Part shown: positions 19,024-28,104 of the stretch, piece after piece
Numbering within the stretch: position 1 is the stretch's first letter
Layout: each line of letters starts with the position of its first letter
Source: Afipia carboxidovorans OM5
Lineage (GTDB): Bacteria > Pseudomonadota > Alphaproteobacteria > Rhizobiales > Xanthobacteraceae
Assembly (NCBI RefSeq): GCF_000218565.1
Contig: NC_015684.1
Span: 1,116,001 to 1,180,000, forward strand
DNA: 64,000 nt
Direction: 5' to 3'
Position numbers and translations under genes: made by a program
Notes under the pieces: generated by a model
Seen by the model: the letters and a program-made list of their open reading frames with translations, nothing else
The model's database searches: none
Told to the model about the DNA's origin: nothing

Positions 19024-20063
19024 TGCATCACCTCGTTATCGATCAGGCCGCGCGTGACGTAATTCACCGTCAGTTCCGCCAGTGCGGGCGAGAGCAGGAA
19101 GCCGTGGCGGTACAACCCGTTGACGCGAATCTTGTTTCCGTCGACGGTGATGCGCGGCAGGTTGTCGGGCAGGGCAGGGCGCAGCCCCGCGCCCACTTCG
19201 AGAATGCGCGCCTCGCCGAACGCCGGATGCAGCGCATAAGCGGCCGATAGCAGCTCAAGCGCGGAGCGCACGCTGACGCGATTGTCCTCGCTCTCGATCG
19301 AGGTCGCGCCGATCATGAAGCGATGATCCTCGCGTGGGATGACGTAAAGTGGCCAGCGCGGATGCATCACCCGCACCGGGCGCGACAGCGAGACCTCGTC
19401 GGTCTCGACGATGATCATCTCGCCTTTCACGCCGCGCAGGTCGGTGACGGCGTCGCGCGCGGCGATGCCGCGGCAATCGATGACGAGGCCGCCATCGCTT
19501 GCGAGCGCATCCGGCGCGCACTCGAAGCCGAAGCGGATTTCGCCACCGGCCTTGGTGATCTTGTCGTGCAGTTGCGGCAGCACGCGGCGCGGCTCGACAT
19601 GGCCTTCGGCCGGAAAGAACAGTGCTTCGCGGAAGCGGCCTTCGAGCGAGGGTTCGAGCTTATCGATGGCCTCGCCATCGAGCCGCTCGTATTCGCTGGT
19701 GATGCGGGCGAAATGTTCGAAATCGGCACGGTCGCGCGGATGCGCCACGACCAGTGAGCCGTTGAACGGCGTGTCGGGCAGTTCCGTGCGCCACAGATCG
19801 AGCGAGCGGGTGCCGAGCCGGGTGATCACCGGTTCCGAGGTTTCCTGCTCGCACCATGGCGCCAGCATGCCGCCGGCAAAGTGGCTGGTGGCGTGCGTCA
19901 TTGCCGCGTCATCGCGGTCGAATAGCTTGACGCTATAGCCCGCCTTGGCGAACGACAGCGCCTGCCACGCACCGGCAACGCCTGCGCCCACAATGGTGAT
20001 GTGGCGATTGGCGGCGTCCTGAATGTGATGAGTTGCGTCGGAAGACGCTGGATTCTGTAACAT
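19014..20063 (-). CDS. thiO: Glycine oxidase ThiO (FAD-dependent)
   Basis: This 349-residue FAD-dependent amine oxidase of the DAO fold oxidises glycine to dehydroglycine for thiazole formation. This is the aerobic alternative to ThiH. The N-terminal dinucleotide-binding motif is ITIVGAGVAGAWQALSFAKA, with the acidic residue in VKLFDRDD. C-terminal elements include HPRWPLYVIPREDHRFMIGA, EVGAGLRPALPDN and NGLYRHGFLLSPALAE. The ATG at 20061-20063 sits directly behind the TPP riboswitch, whose closing stem includes the GGGAC next to the ribosome site. Confidence 0.95.
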   Translation of the reverse strand: MLQNPASSDATHHIQDAANRHITIVGAGVAGAWQALSFAKAGYSVKLFDRDDAAMTHATSHFAGGMLAPWCEQETSEPVITRLGTRSLDLWRTELPDTPFNGSLVVAHPRDRADFEHFARITSEYERLDGEAIDKLEPSLEGRFREALFFPAEGHVEPRRVLPQLHDKITKAGGEIRFGFECAPDALASDGGLVIDCRGIAARDAVTDLRGVKGEMIIVETDEVSLSRPVRVMHPRWPLYVIPREDHRFMIGATSIESEDNRVSVRSALELLSAAYALHPAFGEARILEVGAGLRPALPDNLPRITVDGNKIRVNGLYRHGFLLSPALAELTVNYVTRGLIDNEVMQCS

Positions 20064-20067
20064 CCCT

Positions 20068-20157
20068 GTCCCTTCGCCGGCATGACCCGGATCAGGTTCA
20101 AAGGGTCACCGCACACTCGCGGTATCTCAGCTCCTGCGACGGAGCCCCCCTCGGAAC
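20068..20157 (-). promoter_or_regulatory. TPP riboswitch (THI element) controlling the thi operon
   Basis: On the minus strand the conserved segments appear in order: GGGGGGCTCC, GCTGAGA, ACCCTTTGAACCTGATCC and GGGTCATGCCGGCGAAGGGA. The outer stem is GTTCC (20153-20157) with GGGAC (20068-20072). That 3' strand lies four bases before the thiO ATG and overlaps its purine-rich ribosome site. No terminator hairpin with a T-run lies between aptamer and start, so control of translation initiation is likely. Binding of TPP should shut off thiO and downstream coupled genes. Confidence 0.97.
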
Positions 20158-20330
20158 GGTATTAACGATAGGCTTTCGACCCCCGGGGGTCAATACTTTA
20201 GATGTAAGTGCTGACGCCAAGTTTACCCGGAATTATCGGCCTTGCCGTAGTTTTCAGGCGGATGCGCGCTCCGGTTGCGGGGCCGCGCGCGGAATTCGCC
20301 TTGAGCCCTTTGAGAACCCCTGGGTCAACG

Positions 20331-21809
20331 ATGAGCGTGGCGCAGCTTGAGAACATCAGGTCTACGCCGCGCGGCAGCGCGGGCGCACCGGCGTGGGCGC
20401 TGGTGTCCGCGGGCGCTTTCGTTGTGATGATGGCGTGCGGCAACGGGCTTCTCAACGATTCCGACACGCTGTGGCAGATCGCGGTCGGCCAGTCGATTAT
20501 CGATCACGGTGCGATGCCGTATGCCGACATCTATTCGTTCACGCGCGCGGGTGCGCCGTGGCGCTCTTCGTCGTGGCTCTCGCAGGTGTTGTATGCGCAG
20601 GCCTATGCGCTCGGCGGCTGGGGCGGCGTGGTGGCGCTCGCCGCTGCTGCGATTGCCGCGGCCACAGGTCTGCTGGTGCGTGCGCTCGGCCGATATGTTG
20701 CGCCGGTTTACGCCGCCGTTATCGCGCTTGGCGCGCTGGCGCTGTCGATGCCGCATCTTCTGGCGCGGCCGCATGTGCTCGTCATGCCGGTGATGGTGCT
20801 GTGGGTGGCAGAGTTGTCGAAGGCGGGCGAAGCGGGGCGCGCGCCGTCGCCGTTATTGCTGGTGCTGATCGCGCTGTGGGCGAACCTGCATGGCAGCTTC
20901 GTGTTCGGTATCGCGATTGCGGGCGCGTTCGGTCTCGACGCGTTGTGGAATGCGCCGGCGGCACAGCGCGGGCGGCTTGTGTTGCAATGGGCGGCGTTCG
21001 GATGCGGTGCGCTTCTCGCCGCCTGCATGACACCCTATGGCTGGGGCTCGTTCATCGCGGCCTCGCAGATTCTGGGCCTTGGCGGATTGCTGAACATCAT
21101 CTCCGAATGGCGGCCCGCCGACTTCGGGCATTCCGGCCTATTCGAGATCGCCGTGCTTGGCCTCATCATCGGCCTCCTGTGCAGCAACATCTCGTTTGCA
21201 TGGCCGCGCGCGCTGATCGTGCTCGGCCTCGTCGGCATGGCGCTGGCGCATCGGCGCAACATCGAACTGCTCGCGCTTCTCGTGCCGCTCGTTGTCGCCG
21301 CGCGGCTGGTTGCGCGTTTCCCGGTCATCGCGGTGGATACGCAAGCCCCGCGCAAATCCGCTTCACCCGTGATGCTGGCGCTTCTCGTGGCGTTATGTGC
21401 GGGCGTGGGCGCGACGGCGGCGTATGCCCTGCGCTTCACGCCGTTCGCAGCGCAGCCATCGGTCGCGGTCGATGCGCTGAAACAGCACCACGCCACGCGC
21501 GTCCTCAACGATCTGCCGTTCGGTGGTTATCTGATCTGGCGCAAGGTGCCGGTGTTCGTCGACGGTCGCGCCGAACTCTATGGCGAAGAGTTTGACACGA
21601 ATTATCTGCGCGCGCTGGAATTGCGCGACGTCGATCGCTTTCTTGCGCTGCTCTCGGATAACAACATCGATGCGACACTGCTTGCGCCCGCGACGCCCGC
21701 GGTGACGCTGCTCGATCGCCTGCCGGGATGGAAGCGCGTCCATGCCGACGGCGTTGCGGTCGTGCATGTCCGCGATCCCAGTCGCACGTCCGGTGAGGTG
21801 CAGCCATGA
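20331..21809 (+). CDS. Polytopic membrane protein, GT-C-like, first of a tandem pair
   Basis: This 492-residue protein has about ten hydrophobic segments and an extracytoplasmic C-terminal portion. The first predicted loop has NDSDTLWQIAVGQSIIDHGA, an acidic D-x-D/WQ arrangement reminiscent of GT-C glycosyltransferases that use polyprenyl-linked sugars. The C-terminal region contains FGGYLIWRKVPVFVDGRAEL and YG, a motif I associate with a poorly characterised membrane family. The start at 20331 (MSVAQLENIRS) is chosen because the next gene also begins MSVA. The ribosome site is weak. The stop overlaps the next ATG by four bases. Function is not established. Confidence 0.85.
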   Translation: MSVAQLENIRSTPRGSAGAPAWALVSAGAFVVMMACGNGLLNDSDTLWQIAVGQSIIDHGAMPYADIYSFTRAGAPWRSSSWLSQVLYAQAYALGGWGGVVALAAAAIAAATGLLVRALGRYVAPVYAAVIALGALALSMPHLLARPHVLVMPVMVLWVAELSKAGEAGRAPSPLLLVLIALWANLHGSFVFGIAIAGAFGLDALWNAPAAQRGRLVLQWAAFGCGALLAACMTPYGWGSFIAASQILGLGGLLNIISEWRPADFGHSGLFEIAVLGLIIGLLCSNISFAWPRALIVLGLVGMALAHRRNIELLALLVPLVVAARLVARFPVIAVDTQAPRKSASPVMLALLVALCAGVGATAAYALRFTPFAAQPSVAVDALKQHHATRVLNDLPFGGYLIWRKVPVFVDGRAELYGEEFDTNYLRALELRDVDRFLALLSDNNIDATLLAPATPAVTLLDRLPGWKRVHADGVAVVHVRDPSRTSGEVQP

Positions 21810-23290
21810 GCGTGGCAATGTCCAGCGCGGAGAGGGAACAGGGCGCGGAAACACGCGTGCGCATCGCGCCGCCGGCATGGGCGTGGTTCGGCGCCTGCGC
21901 ATTCGTGCTGCTCGTCATCGGCGGGAGCCGCCTTCTCTACGATGCCGACACCTACTGGCAGATCGCGGTCGGACAATGGATCATCGATCATCGCGCGTGG
22001 CCGCATGTCGATGTCTACTCGTTCACCAAACTCGGCGAGCCGTGGATTTCGACCTCGTGGCTCGCGCAGGTTCTCTATGCGCTGTCCTACAACGCGGCAG
22101 GATGGGCCGGACCGGTTGTCGTGGCCGCACTTCCGATCGCGGTCACGTTCGGATTGTTTGTCTATCTGTTGAGCCAATGGCTGGCGCCGCGGCAGGCCGT
22201 GCTGATCGGGCTCGTCGTTGTTCTGATCTCGATGGGGCACTTCCTTGCCCGGCCGCATGTACTGGTGCTGCCGCTGACGCTGGCATGGGCGGCCGGTCTC
22301 GCCTCGGCGGCGGACGCGCGGCGTGCGCCGTCTCTCTTGTTGCTTCCCTTGATGGTGCTATGGGCCAACCTGCACGGCAGCTTTGTGTTCGGCATCGCGC
22401 TCGTTGCGCCATTCGCGTTGATCGCAATGTGGGAAGCGGACACCGACGCGCGCGTCTCGCTGCTGATACGATGGTTTCTGTTCGGCATTGCGACGCTCAT
22501 TGCCGCGTGCTGCACGCCTTACGGCTGGAACTCGATCCTCGCGTCGCGAAACATTCTCGCGCTCGGCAGTGCGATGGCGCTGATTCCGGAATGGCTGCCT
22601 GCGAATTTTGCCGAGCCGGAATTCTTCGAGATCGCGGTGATGGTCTGCCTTGGCGGCCTGCTGATGCGTGGCGTGGCGCTATCGCTGCCGCGCGCGCTGC
22701 TGGTCACGGGCCTCCTTTACATGGCGCTGTCGCACAGCCGCAACTTCGAGATCTTCGCACTGCTGGCGCCGCTCGTCGTCGCGAAGCCGCTGGTTGCGCA
22801 ATGGAAGCTCGCGCCGGTCGCGCAACAGCCATCGTCACGATGGAGTCTTGTCGCGTTGATATTTGTCACATGCGCGGTCGTTGTTGCGGCGCTTATCGCG
22901 CGCCCACCGGTTCCGTACAGTAAAATCACACCCGTTGCGGCGGTTGAGGCGTTGAAAGCGCAGCATCCGCGTCGCGTTCTCAACACAGCGGGGCTCGGCG
23001 GCTATCTCATCACGCAGAACATTCCGGTATTCATCGACGGTCGTGCCGAATTGTACGGCGAGCGATTTGTTGTCGATACGCTCAACGCTTTCGCGCTGAA
23101 AGATGTCGGCGGGTTCCTGTCGCTGCTTAACACTTATGACATTGATGCGACGCTGCTGACATCCAATACACCAGCAATAAAATTGCTGGATCGTTTGCCC
23201 GGTTGGCAGCGCATTTATGCTGACGATCGTGCCGTGGTGCATCAACGCGTTGCACCCAAGTCTGCGGAAGACTTGAAAGATCGACGTTAA
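21806..23290 (+). CDS. Polytopic membrane protein, GT-C-like, second of a tandem pair
   Basis: This 494-residue paralogue of the preceding gene is similar along its whole length. It has DADTYWQIAVGQWIIDHRAW, FLARPHVLVLPLTLAWAAGL, WANLHGSFVFGIAL, CCTPYGWNSI and LGGYLITQNIPVFIDGRAEL followed by YG. Its ATG overlaps the upstream stop as ATGA, so translation is coupled and equal amounts may be made. The pair could act as a heterodimer or on related substrates. Identity is far below that of a recent duplication. No sugar-nucleotide or polymer gene lies nearby, so a glycosyltransferase role remains an inference from topology and the acidic motif. Confidence 0.87.
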   Translation: MSVAMSSAEREQGAETRVRIAPPAWAWFGACAFVLLVIGGSRLLYDADTYWQIAVGQWIIDHRAWPHVDVYSFTKLGEPWISTSWLAQVLYALSYNAAGWAGPVVVAALPIAVTFGLFVYLLSQWLAPRQAVLIGLVVVLISMGHFLARPHVLVLPLTLAWAAGLASAADARRAPSLLLLPLMVLWANLHGSFVFGIALVAPFALIAMWEADTDARVSLLIRWFLFGIATLIAACCTPYGWNSILASRNILALGSAMALIPEWLPANFAEPEFFEIAVMVCLGGLLMRGVALSLPRALLVTGLLYMALSHSRNFEIFALLAPLVVAKPLVAQWKLAPVAQQPSSRWSLVALIFVTCAVVVAALIARPPVPYSKITPVAAVEALKAQHPRRVLNTAGLGGYLITQNIPVFIDGRAELYGERFVVDTLNAFALKDVGGFLSLLNTYDIDATLLTSNTPAIKLLDRLPGWQRIYADDRAVVHQRVAPKSAEDLKDRR

Positions 23291-23679
23291 ATACCACTTT
23301 TTAGAAGGAAACCAATTTTCGCACGTGCGTTTACGCATGCGCTTTATGCTCTCGTGTGTGCGCAGCGCAGCATGGACATTACAATTTGGGATAATGCGTC
23401 ACTTCGTCGTTCAACGTGTCGAAAATTCGTTATATGCTCGTGGTACGAAGCAAGTGAAAGGCAGCCCAATCATGCTGATCCTGACAGCCAAGCTTTCGAG
23501 CAACGAACGTCTCTCACCGTTCGCTTCCTCACCGTTTATTCTTGCGTCGCGCCAAGCCCGCGCGACGGCGGCCGTATGTCGAATGGCCGTATGTCAATAC
23601 GCGTGCGTCTGAAACTTTCTCAGCCATTTTGCGTTATTGCGCCATCTGAAGGGACCGGAGCCATCCGGGCAGGGCTAAA
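23291..23679. other. Intergenic region
   Basis: About 390 bases of somewhat lower GC content separate two plus-strand genes. Open frames crossing it do not look like proteins. A GGAAA-N16-CGTT pair at 23307-23331 vaguely resembles an EcfG-type promoter but is far from the next gene. Nothing else is seen. Confidence 0.4.
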
Positions 23680-23880
23680 ATGTCGGATACCTATATCATC
23701 GAAGTCAGTTCCGAGCCGGCGGGTATCGTGGTGAGGGACAAGGCGGGATTCCGTTTCTTCGCCGCGAGCAATCGCTTCAATCCACTCGAAGGCCGTCTGT
23801 TTCGCAGCGTGCGCGAGGCGGAGCGTGTCGCGCGCGAACTTCTGCGCGGCAAGCGCAAGCCTGCGACGGCGATCGCCTGA
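23680..23880 (+). CDS. Small conserved-looking hypothetical protein
   Basis: This 66-residue protein starts MSDTYIIEVSSEPAGIVVRD behind AGGG. It reads as a compact alpha/beta fold: an N-terminal beta hairpin (IIEVSSEPAGIVVRDKAGFR), an FFAASNRFNPLEGRLF segment, then a charged helix (SVREAERVARELLRGKRK). The composition is that of a real cytosolic protein rather than a chance frame. A bidirectional terminator follows 36 bases later. I do not recognise a named family. Confidence 0.72.
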   Translation: MSDTYIIEVSSEPAGIVVRDKAGFRFFAASNRFNPLEGRLFRSVREAERVARELLRGKRKPATAIA

Positions 23881-23916
23881 TCGCACGGGCTTTCCTGCTC
23901 ACATCATTACACAATA

Positions 23917-23945
23917 AAAAGCCGGCACCTGCCGTGCCGGCTTTT
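23917..23945. terminator. Bidirectional rho-independent terminator
   Basis: A 12-bp stem (23917-23928 with 23934-23945) with flanking A and T runs lies between the convergent 23680-23880 gene and the DUF1993 gene. Confidence 0.9.
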
Positions 23946-23961
23946 GTCGTCTCGTCTTTCT

Positions 23962-24113
23962 CGTCATTGCGAGGAGCCATAAGCGCGTTTACGCGCGTCT
24001 TCGACGCGCTATGGCGACGAAGCAATCCAGCCCCTCCCTTTTCCTCCCCCGCTTGCGGGGGAGGGTTGGGGTGGGGGTCTTTTCTGGATTGCTTCGCTGC
24101 ACTCGCAATGACG
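23962..24113. repeat. Composite palindromic repeat: family B arms with a nested family C hairpin
   Basis: The outer arms begin cgtcattgcgaggagc and end cgcaatgacg with gaagcaatcc/ggattgcttcg inside, as in the copies at 6825-6911 and 61017-61099. The left half also carries gcgcgtttacgcgcgtc-type stems, and a cctcccccgcttgcggggga hairpin is nested near 24040-24065. It lies between convergent genes. Confidence 0.85.
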
Positions 24114-24150
24114 GGTCGGACGCGACGCCGTAGCGCGTTGTTGATTTTCT

Positions 24151-24654
24151 CTAATTCGCGCCGAGGAAATCGAGCTTGCCGATTGGCACGCCATTGTGGC
24201 GGAGGATGTTGTAGGCGGTCGTGCAGTGAAAAAAGAAATTCGGCACCGCGACGTGATTCAGGAATCGCTGTCCCGATAACGTCTTGGTCTGGTCCTTGCC
24301 AACCGGGAAGGTGACGTCGCGGATATCGCTGCCGTCATAGCGCTCCGGCGGAATCGCCTTGATGTGCGCGATCGTCTTGGCAATGCGCTCCTGCAACTGC
24401 GCGAACGTCGTCTCGGTGTCCGGCATCGCCGGCACTTCAACGCCCGCAAGCCGTGCACAGGCGCGGCCGGAAAAATCACACGCGAGCTGAACCTGTCGCG
24501 TCAGCGGATACATGTTCGGATAGAGCCGCGCGTTGAGCAGCACCTCCGGTGCGAGTCCCTGGTCTTTGACATAAGCCTCGCCCTTGGCGAGAACCTTCGA
24601 GAGCGCGATCAGGGCGTGAGTGAACAGCGGAGCGGTACCATCATAGAACGACAT
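24151..24654 (-). CDS. DUF1993 domain protein
   Basis: This 167-residue protein starts MSFYDGTAPLFTHALIALSK behind AAGG. It is a DUF1993 family member, a four-helix DinB-like fold of unknown function. Recognisable parts are PNMYPLTRQVQLACDFSGRA, RFLNHVAVPNFFFHCTTAYN and ILRHNGVPIGKLDFLG near the C-terminus. The His/Cys residues of the FFFHCTTAYN helix fit a DinB-like metal or cofactor site, but this is not shown. It lies 135 bases downstream of the scfR stop on the same strand and is not clearly co-transcribed. Confidence 0.85.
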   Translation of the reverse strand: MSFYDGTAPLFTHALIALSKVLAKGEAYVKDQGLAPEVLLNARLYPNMYPLTRQVQLACDFSGRACARLAGVEVPAMPDTETTFAQLQERIAKTIAHIKAIPPERYDGSDIRDVTFPVGKDQTKTLSGQRFLNHVAVPNFFFHCTTAYNILRHNGVPIGKLDFLGAN

Positions 24655-24788
24655 CGGCGGGCCTTCTTGAACGTGATCGCCGCGCAGGCGGCAGCACCGA
24701 TGTAACGCTTTCGTGCGGGTGTGCAACGCACGTTCCTGCGAGGACGATCTCGCGACCCGTTCGACTTCAGCTCCGTATTTCTCCGAAC

Positions 24789-26246
24789 TCACATCTCGCG
24801 CGCACTGGCGAATGAGAACGACGACACCCGCCGCGTGTTCTCGTCGAGAATGAGCGCGCGCGTCAGCGGCGGCTCGGCGCGCTGGCTGCAATTCTCGCGC
24901 TCGCACAGGCGGCAGTTGACGCCGATCGGCGTGCCCTCGGCGCGGTCGAGATCGAGGCCCGCGGTGTAGACGAGCTTTGCGGCGTGGCGGATTTCGCAGC
25001 CGAGGCCGATGGCGAAGCGCGGCTGCACATGCGGCCACGGCACGGCGGGGCGGCGCAGCGTCTGCGCGATCGAGAAATAGCGGCTGCCGTCCGGCAGTTC
25101 GATGATCTGCTGCAGCAGCCGGTCCGGCGTGTCGAAGGTGGAGTGCACGTTCCACAGCGGGCAGGTGCCGCCGAACTTCGAGAACGGAAACGTGCCCGAC
25201 GAGAATCGTTTCGAGACGTTGCCGGCATTGTCGACGCGCAGCAGGAAGAACGGCACGCCGCGCGCGTTCGGCCGCTGCAGCGTGGTGAGCCGGTGGCAGA
25301 CCTGCTCGAAGCCCGCATTGAAGCGCCGCGCAAGAACGTGGAGGTCATAGCCGAGCGTTTCGGCGGCGGTGAGGAACGGCTGATAGGGCATCATCACCGC
25401 GGCGGCGTAATAATTGCCGAGCGTGATGCGGTAGAGCTTGCGCGTGGTGTCGTCGAGCGGCCCGGCGCGGTTGATGATGGAATCGAACACCGATCCCGCC
25501 TCGGACAGGCCGAGCTGGAACGCAAGCTGGAAGGTGCGCCCAATGCTGTCGACGAGTTCGGAGATCAGCACCTGACGGCGGTGGCGGTCCCAGCGCCGCA
25601 GCGTTTCCTGCATCACGTCCACCGGCATGATCCGCACGGTGGTGGAATGCTTCTCGCGCAGACGATTGCCGAGCGCGGCGAGTAAGCCCTGCGAGTCGGT
25701 GTCGATCTCGTCGCGCACGCTCTCGGCGGCAGCCTCGAGTTCGGGGAAATAATTGCGATTGGCTTCGATCAGGTCGCGCACGCGTTCGATCGGGTTCGCC
25801 TCATAGTCGTGGCCGACGGCCTTGTCGCGATCGGCAAACTGGGCGGCGACCATGGTCTCGCCGCGCCGCGCCTCGGTGTAGGCGGCATAGACCCGCTGCA
25901 GCGCGTGGGTCACGCCGGGGCAGAGTTCGGCGAGGTCGCGCAGTTCCTGCTTCGGCAGGTCGATCTGCCGGAACAGGGGATCGGAGAAGATTTCGTTGAG
26001 TTCGGCGAAGAAGCGGTCCTCGTCGGAGGTGGCGAGGTCGCGCAGGTCGAGGTCGTAGGTCTCGGCGAGGCGCAGCAGCATCTGCGCCGTCACCGGGCGC
26101 TGGTTCCGCTCGATCAGGTTGATGTAGCTCGGCGACAGGCCGAGCCCTTCGGCGATCTGGGTTTGCGACAGGTTGAGCTGCTTGCGCAGGCGGCGGAAGC
26201 GTGGCCCGACGAACAGCTTTCGTCCCGTTTCGGTGGGGGTGCGCAT
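24789..26246 (-). CDS. ScfR/RamB-type transcriptional regulator (XRE HTH, DUF2083)
   Basis: This 485-residue regulator has an N-terminal Cro/C1-type helix-turn-helix (FRRLRKQLNLSQTQIAEGLG, then LSPSYINLIERNQRP, residues 17-53), a central IrrE-N-terminal-like domain without an HExxH zinc motif, and a C-terminal DUF2083 domain. The latter carries NCRLCERENCSQRA and the typical RPNARGVPFFLLRVDNAGNV. This architecture is that of RamB/ScfR short-chain acyl-responsive regulators. RamB controls aceA in corynebacteria, and here isocitrate lyase is the divergent neighbour, so it probably regulates the glyoxylate bypass. The start (MRTPTETGRK) matches the conserved domain boundary. Confidence 0.93.
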   Translation of the reverse strand: MRTPTETGRKLFVGPRFRRLRKQLNLSQTQIAEGLGLSPSYINLIERNQRPVTAQMLLRLAETYDLDLRDLATSDEDRFFAELNEIFSDPLFRQIDLPKQELRDLAELCPGVTHALQRVYAAYTEARRGETMVAAQFADRDKAVGHDYEANPIERVRDLIEANRNYFPELEAAAESVRDEIDTDSQGLLAALGNRLREKHSTTVRIMPVDVMQETLRRWDRHRRQVLISELVDSIGRTFQLAFQLGLSEAGSVFDSIINRAGPLDDTTRKLYRITLGNYYAAAVMMPYQPFLTAAETLGYDLHVLARRFNAGFEQVCHRLTTLQRPNARGVPFFLLRVDNAGNVSKRFSSGTFPFSKFGGTCPLWNVHSTFDTPDRLLQQIIELPDGSRYFSIAQTLRRPAVPWPHVQPRFAIGLGCEIRHAAKLVYTAGLDLDRAEGTPIGVNCRLCERENCSQRAEPPLTRALILDENTRRVSSFSFASAREM

Positions 26247-26275
26247 GGGCGTCGGTCCTGGCCTTGGAGCAAGAT

Positions 26276-26293
26276 ATTTACAAGATTTACAAA
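26276..26293. promoter_or_regulatory. Direct repeat in the scfR-aceA promoter region, candidate operator
   Basis: Two contiguous 9-mers, ATTTACAAG and ATTTACAAA, lie 30 bases upstream of the regulator start in the 182-base divergent spacer. A and T rich direct repeats of this kind are plausible ScfR/RamB binding sites. The assignment rests on position and repetition only. Confidence 0.45.
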
Positions 26294-26428
26294 TTAACGG
26301 TCATGCTGATGTAAAACTCATACAACCCATCATGATCGTTTTCCTGTGTATCTAGACGATATCTGAACAATAGCGTTGGATGCAAGGGTCCTCTTTGGCA
26401 ATGCGATGTAACAAATGTAGGTATTAAA

Positions 26429-28066
26429 ATGAACTATCAGGCACGCGACATCACCGACCATGCGGTCCAGGGTCCGTCTTCCTACGAAAGCGAGATCAAG
26501 GCGGCCGAAGCCTTGCTCAAGGACAAACCCACCTGGAACGGCGTCACGGCGGAAGCCATTGCCCGCATGCGCCTGCAGAACCGGTTCACGACAGGTCTCG
26601 ATGTCGCGCGCTACACGGCGGCCCTGATGCGTGCGGATATGGCCGCGTATGACGCGGACCCCACCAAATACACCCAGTCGCTCGGTTGCTGGCACGGCTT
26701 TGTCGCGCAGCAGAAGCTGATCTCGATCAAGAAGCATTTCGGCGGCAAGACCGACCGTTGCTACCTGTATCTGTCGGGATGGATGGTCGCAGCGCTGCGC
26801 TCGGAATTCGGGCCGCTGCCGGATCAGTCGATGCACGAGAAGACCACCGTGCCGGATCTCATCAGGGAACTCTACTCGTTCCTGCGTCAAGCCGACTCGC
26901 GCGAACTCAACGACATCTTTCGCGAACTCGATGCCGCGCGTGAGGCCGGCGACAAGGCCAGGGAAGCCGCGGCGATCGCGAAGATTGATGGCTTCCACAC
27001 TCATGTCGTGCCGGTGATTGCCGACATCGATGCCGGCTTCGGCAACGCGGAGGCGACGTATCTGCTCGCAAAGAAGATGATCGAAGCAGGCGCCTGCGCA
27101 TTGCAGATCGAGAATCAGGTCTCCGACGAGAAGCAGTGCGGCCATCAGGACGGCAAGGTCACTGTGCCGCATGAAGTGTTCCTGGCGAAGATCCGCGCTT
27201 GCCGCCATGCGTTCCTCGAACTCGGTGTCGAAGACGGCATCATCGTCACCCGTACCGACTCGCTCGGTGCCGGCCTGACCCAGCAGATCGCCGTCAGCCA
27301 CAAGCCGGGCGATCTCGGCGACCAGTACAACAGCTTCCTCGATTGCGAGGAGGTCGATGCCACCAAGATCGGCAACGGCGACGTCATCATCAGCCGCAAC
27401 GGCAAGCTGCTGCGCCCGAAGCGTCTGGCGAGCAACCTGTATCAGTTCCGTCCGGGTACGGGTGCGGACCGCTGCGTGCTGGATTGCATCACGTCGCTGC
27501 AGAACGGCGCGGACCTGCTGTGGATCGAAACCGAGAGGCCGAACATCGCGCAGGTCGCGAGCATGGTCGATCGCATCCGCGAGGTGATCCCGAACGCGAA
27601 GCTCGCCTACAACAACTCGCCGTCGTTCAACTGGACGCTGAACTTCCGCTGGCAGGTGTTCGACGAGTGGAAGGCGGCCGGCAAGGACGTCAGCAAATAC
27701 AACCGCGCCGAGTTGATGAAGGCGGAATACGACGACACGCCGCTGGCTATCGAAGCCGACCAGTTGATCCGCACGTTCCAGGCGGATTCGGCGAAGCGGG
27801 CCGGCGTCTTCCACCACCTCATTACGCTACCGACCTATCACACCGAGGCCCTGACAATGAACAATCTCGCCAAGGACTATTTCGGTGGGCAGGGCATGCT
27901 CGGCTACGTCAAGCACGTGCAGCGTCAGGAAATCCGCCAGGGCATTGCCTGCGTCAAGCATCAGAACATGGCCGGCTCGGACATCGGCGACGACCACAAG
28001 GAATACTTTGCCGGTGATGCGGCCCTGAAGGCGGGCGGCGTTCACAACACCATGAACCAGTTCTGA
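26429..28066 (+). CDS. aceA: Isocitrate lyase
   Basis: This 545-residue enzyme splits isocitrate into succinate and glyoxylate in the glyoxylate bypass. It belongs to the long isocitrate lyase subgroup. The active-site motif is KQCGHQDGKVTVPH, the KQCGH variant of the usual KKCGH with the catalytic Cys present. Metal and substrate segments include VIADIDAGFGNAEATYLLAK, VTRTDSLGAGLTQQIAVSH and LAYNNSPSFNW. The ATG at 26429 has a weak TAGG site. It diverges from scfR and is followed after 38 bases by a DUF4170 gene. Regulation by acetyl-CoA or fatty acyl signals through ScfR is inferred. Confidence 0.97.
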   Translation: MNYQARDITDHAVQGPSSYESEIKAAEALLKDKPTWNGVTAEAIARMRLQNRFTTGLDVARYTAALMRADMAAYDADPTKYTQSLGCWHGFVAQQKLISIKKHFGGKTDRCYLYLSGWMVAALRSEFGPLPDQSMHEKTTVPDLIRELYSFLRQADSRELNDIFRELDAAREAGDKAREAAAIAKIDGFHTHVVPVIADIDAGFGNAEATYLLAKKMIEAGACALQIENQVSDEKQCGHQDGKVTVPHEVFLAKIRACRHAFLELGVEDGIIVTRTDSLGAGLTQQIAVSHKPGDLGDQYNSFLDCEEVDATKIGNGDVIISRNGKLLRPKRLASNLYQFRPGTGADRCVLDCITSLQNGADLLWIETERPNIAQVASMVDRIREVIPNAKLAYNNSPSFNWTLNFRWQVFDEWKAAGKDVSKYNRAELMKAEYDDTPLAIEADQLIRTFQADSAKRAGVFHHLITLPTYHTEALTMNNLAKDYFGGQGMLGYVKHVQRQEIRQGIACVKHQNMAGSDIGDDHKEYFAGDAALKAGGVHNTMNQF

Positions 28067-28104
28067 CGATTGAATGGACTTCTAGCTAACCAATGGAGGC
28101 TCGG

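Noticed and set aside
23307..23331. EcfG-type promoter GGAAA-N16-CGTT
   Set aside because: The -35 has one mismatch to GGAAC and the next gene is about 350 bases downstream. Chance occurrence is likely.
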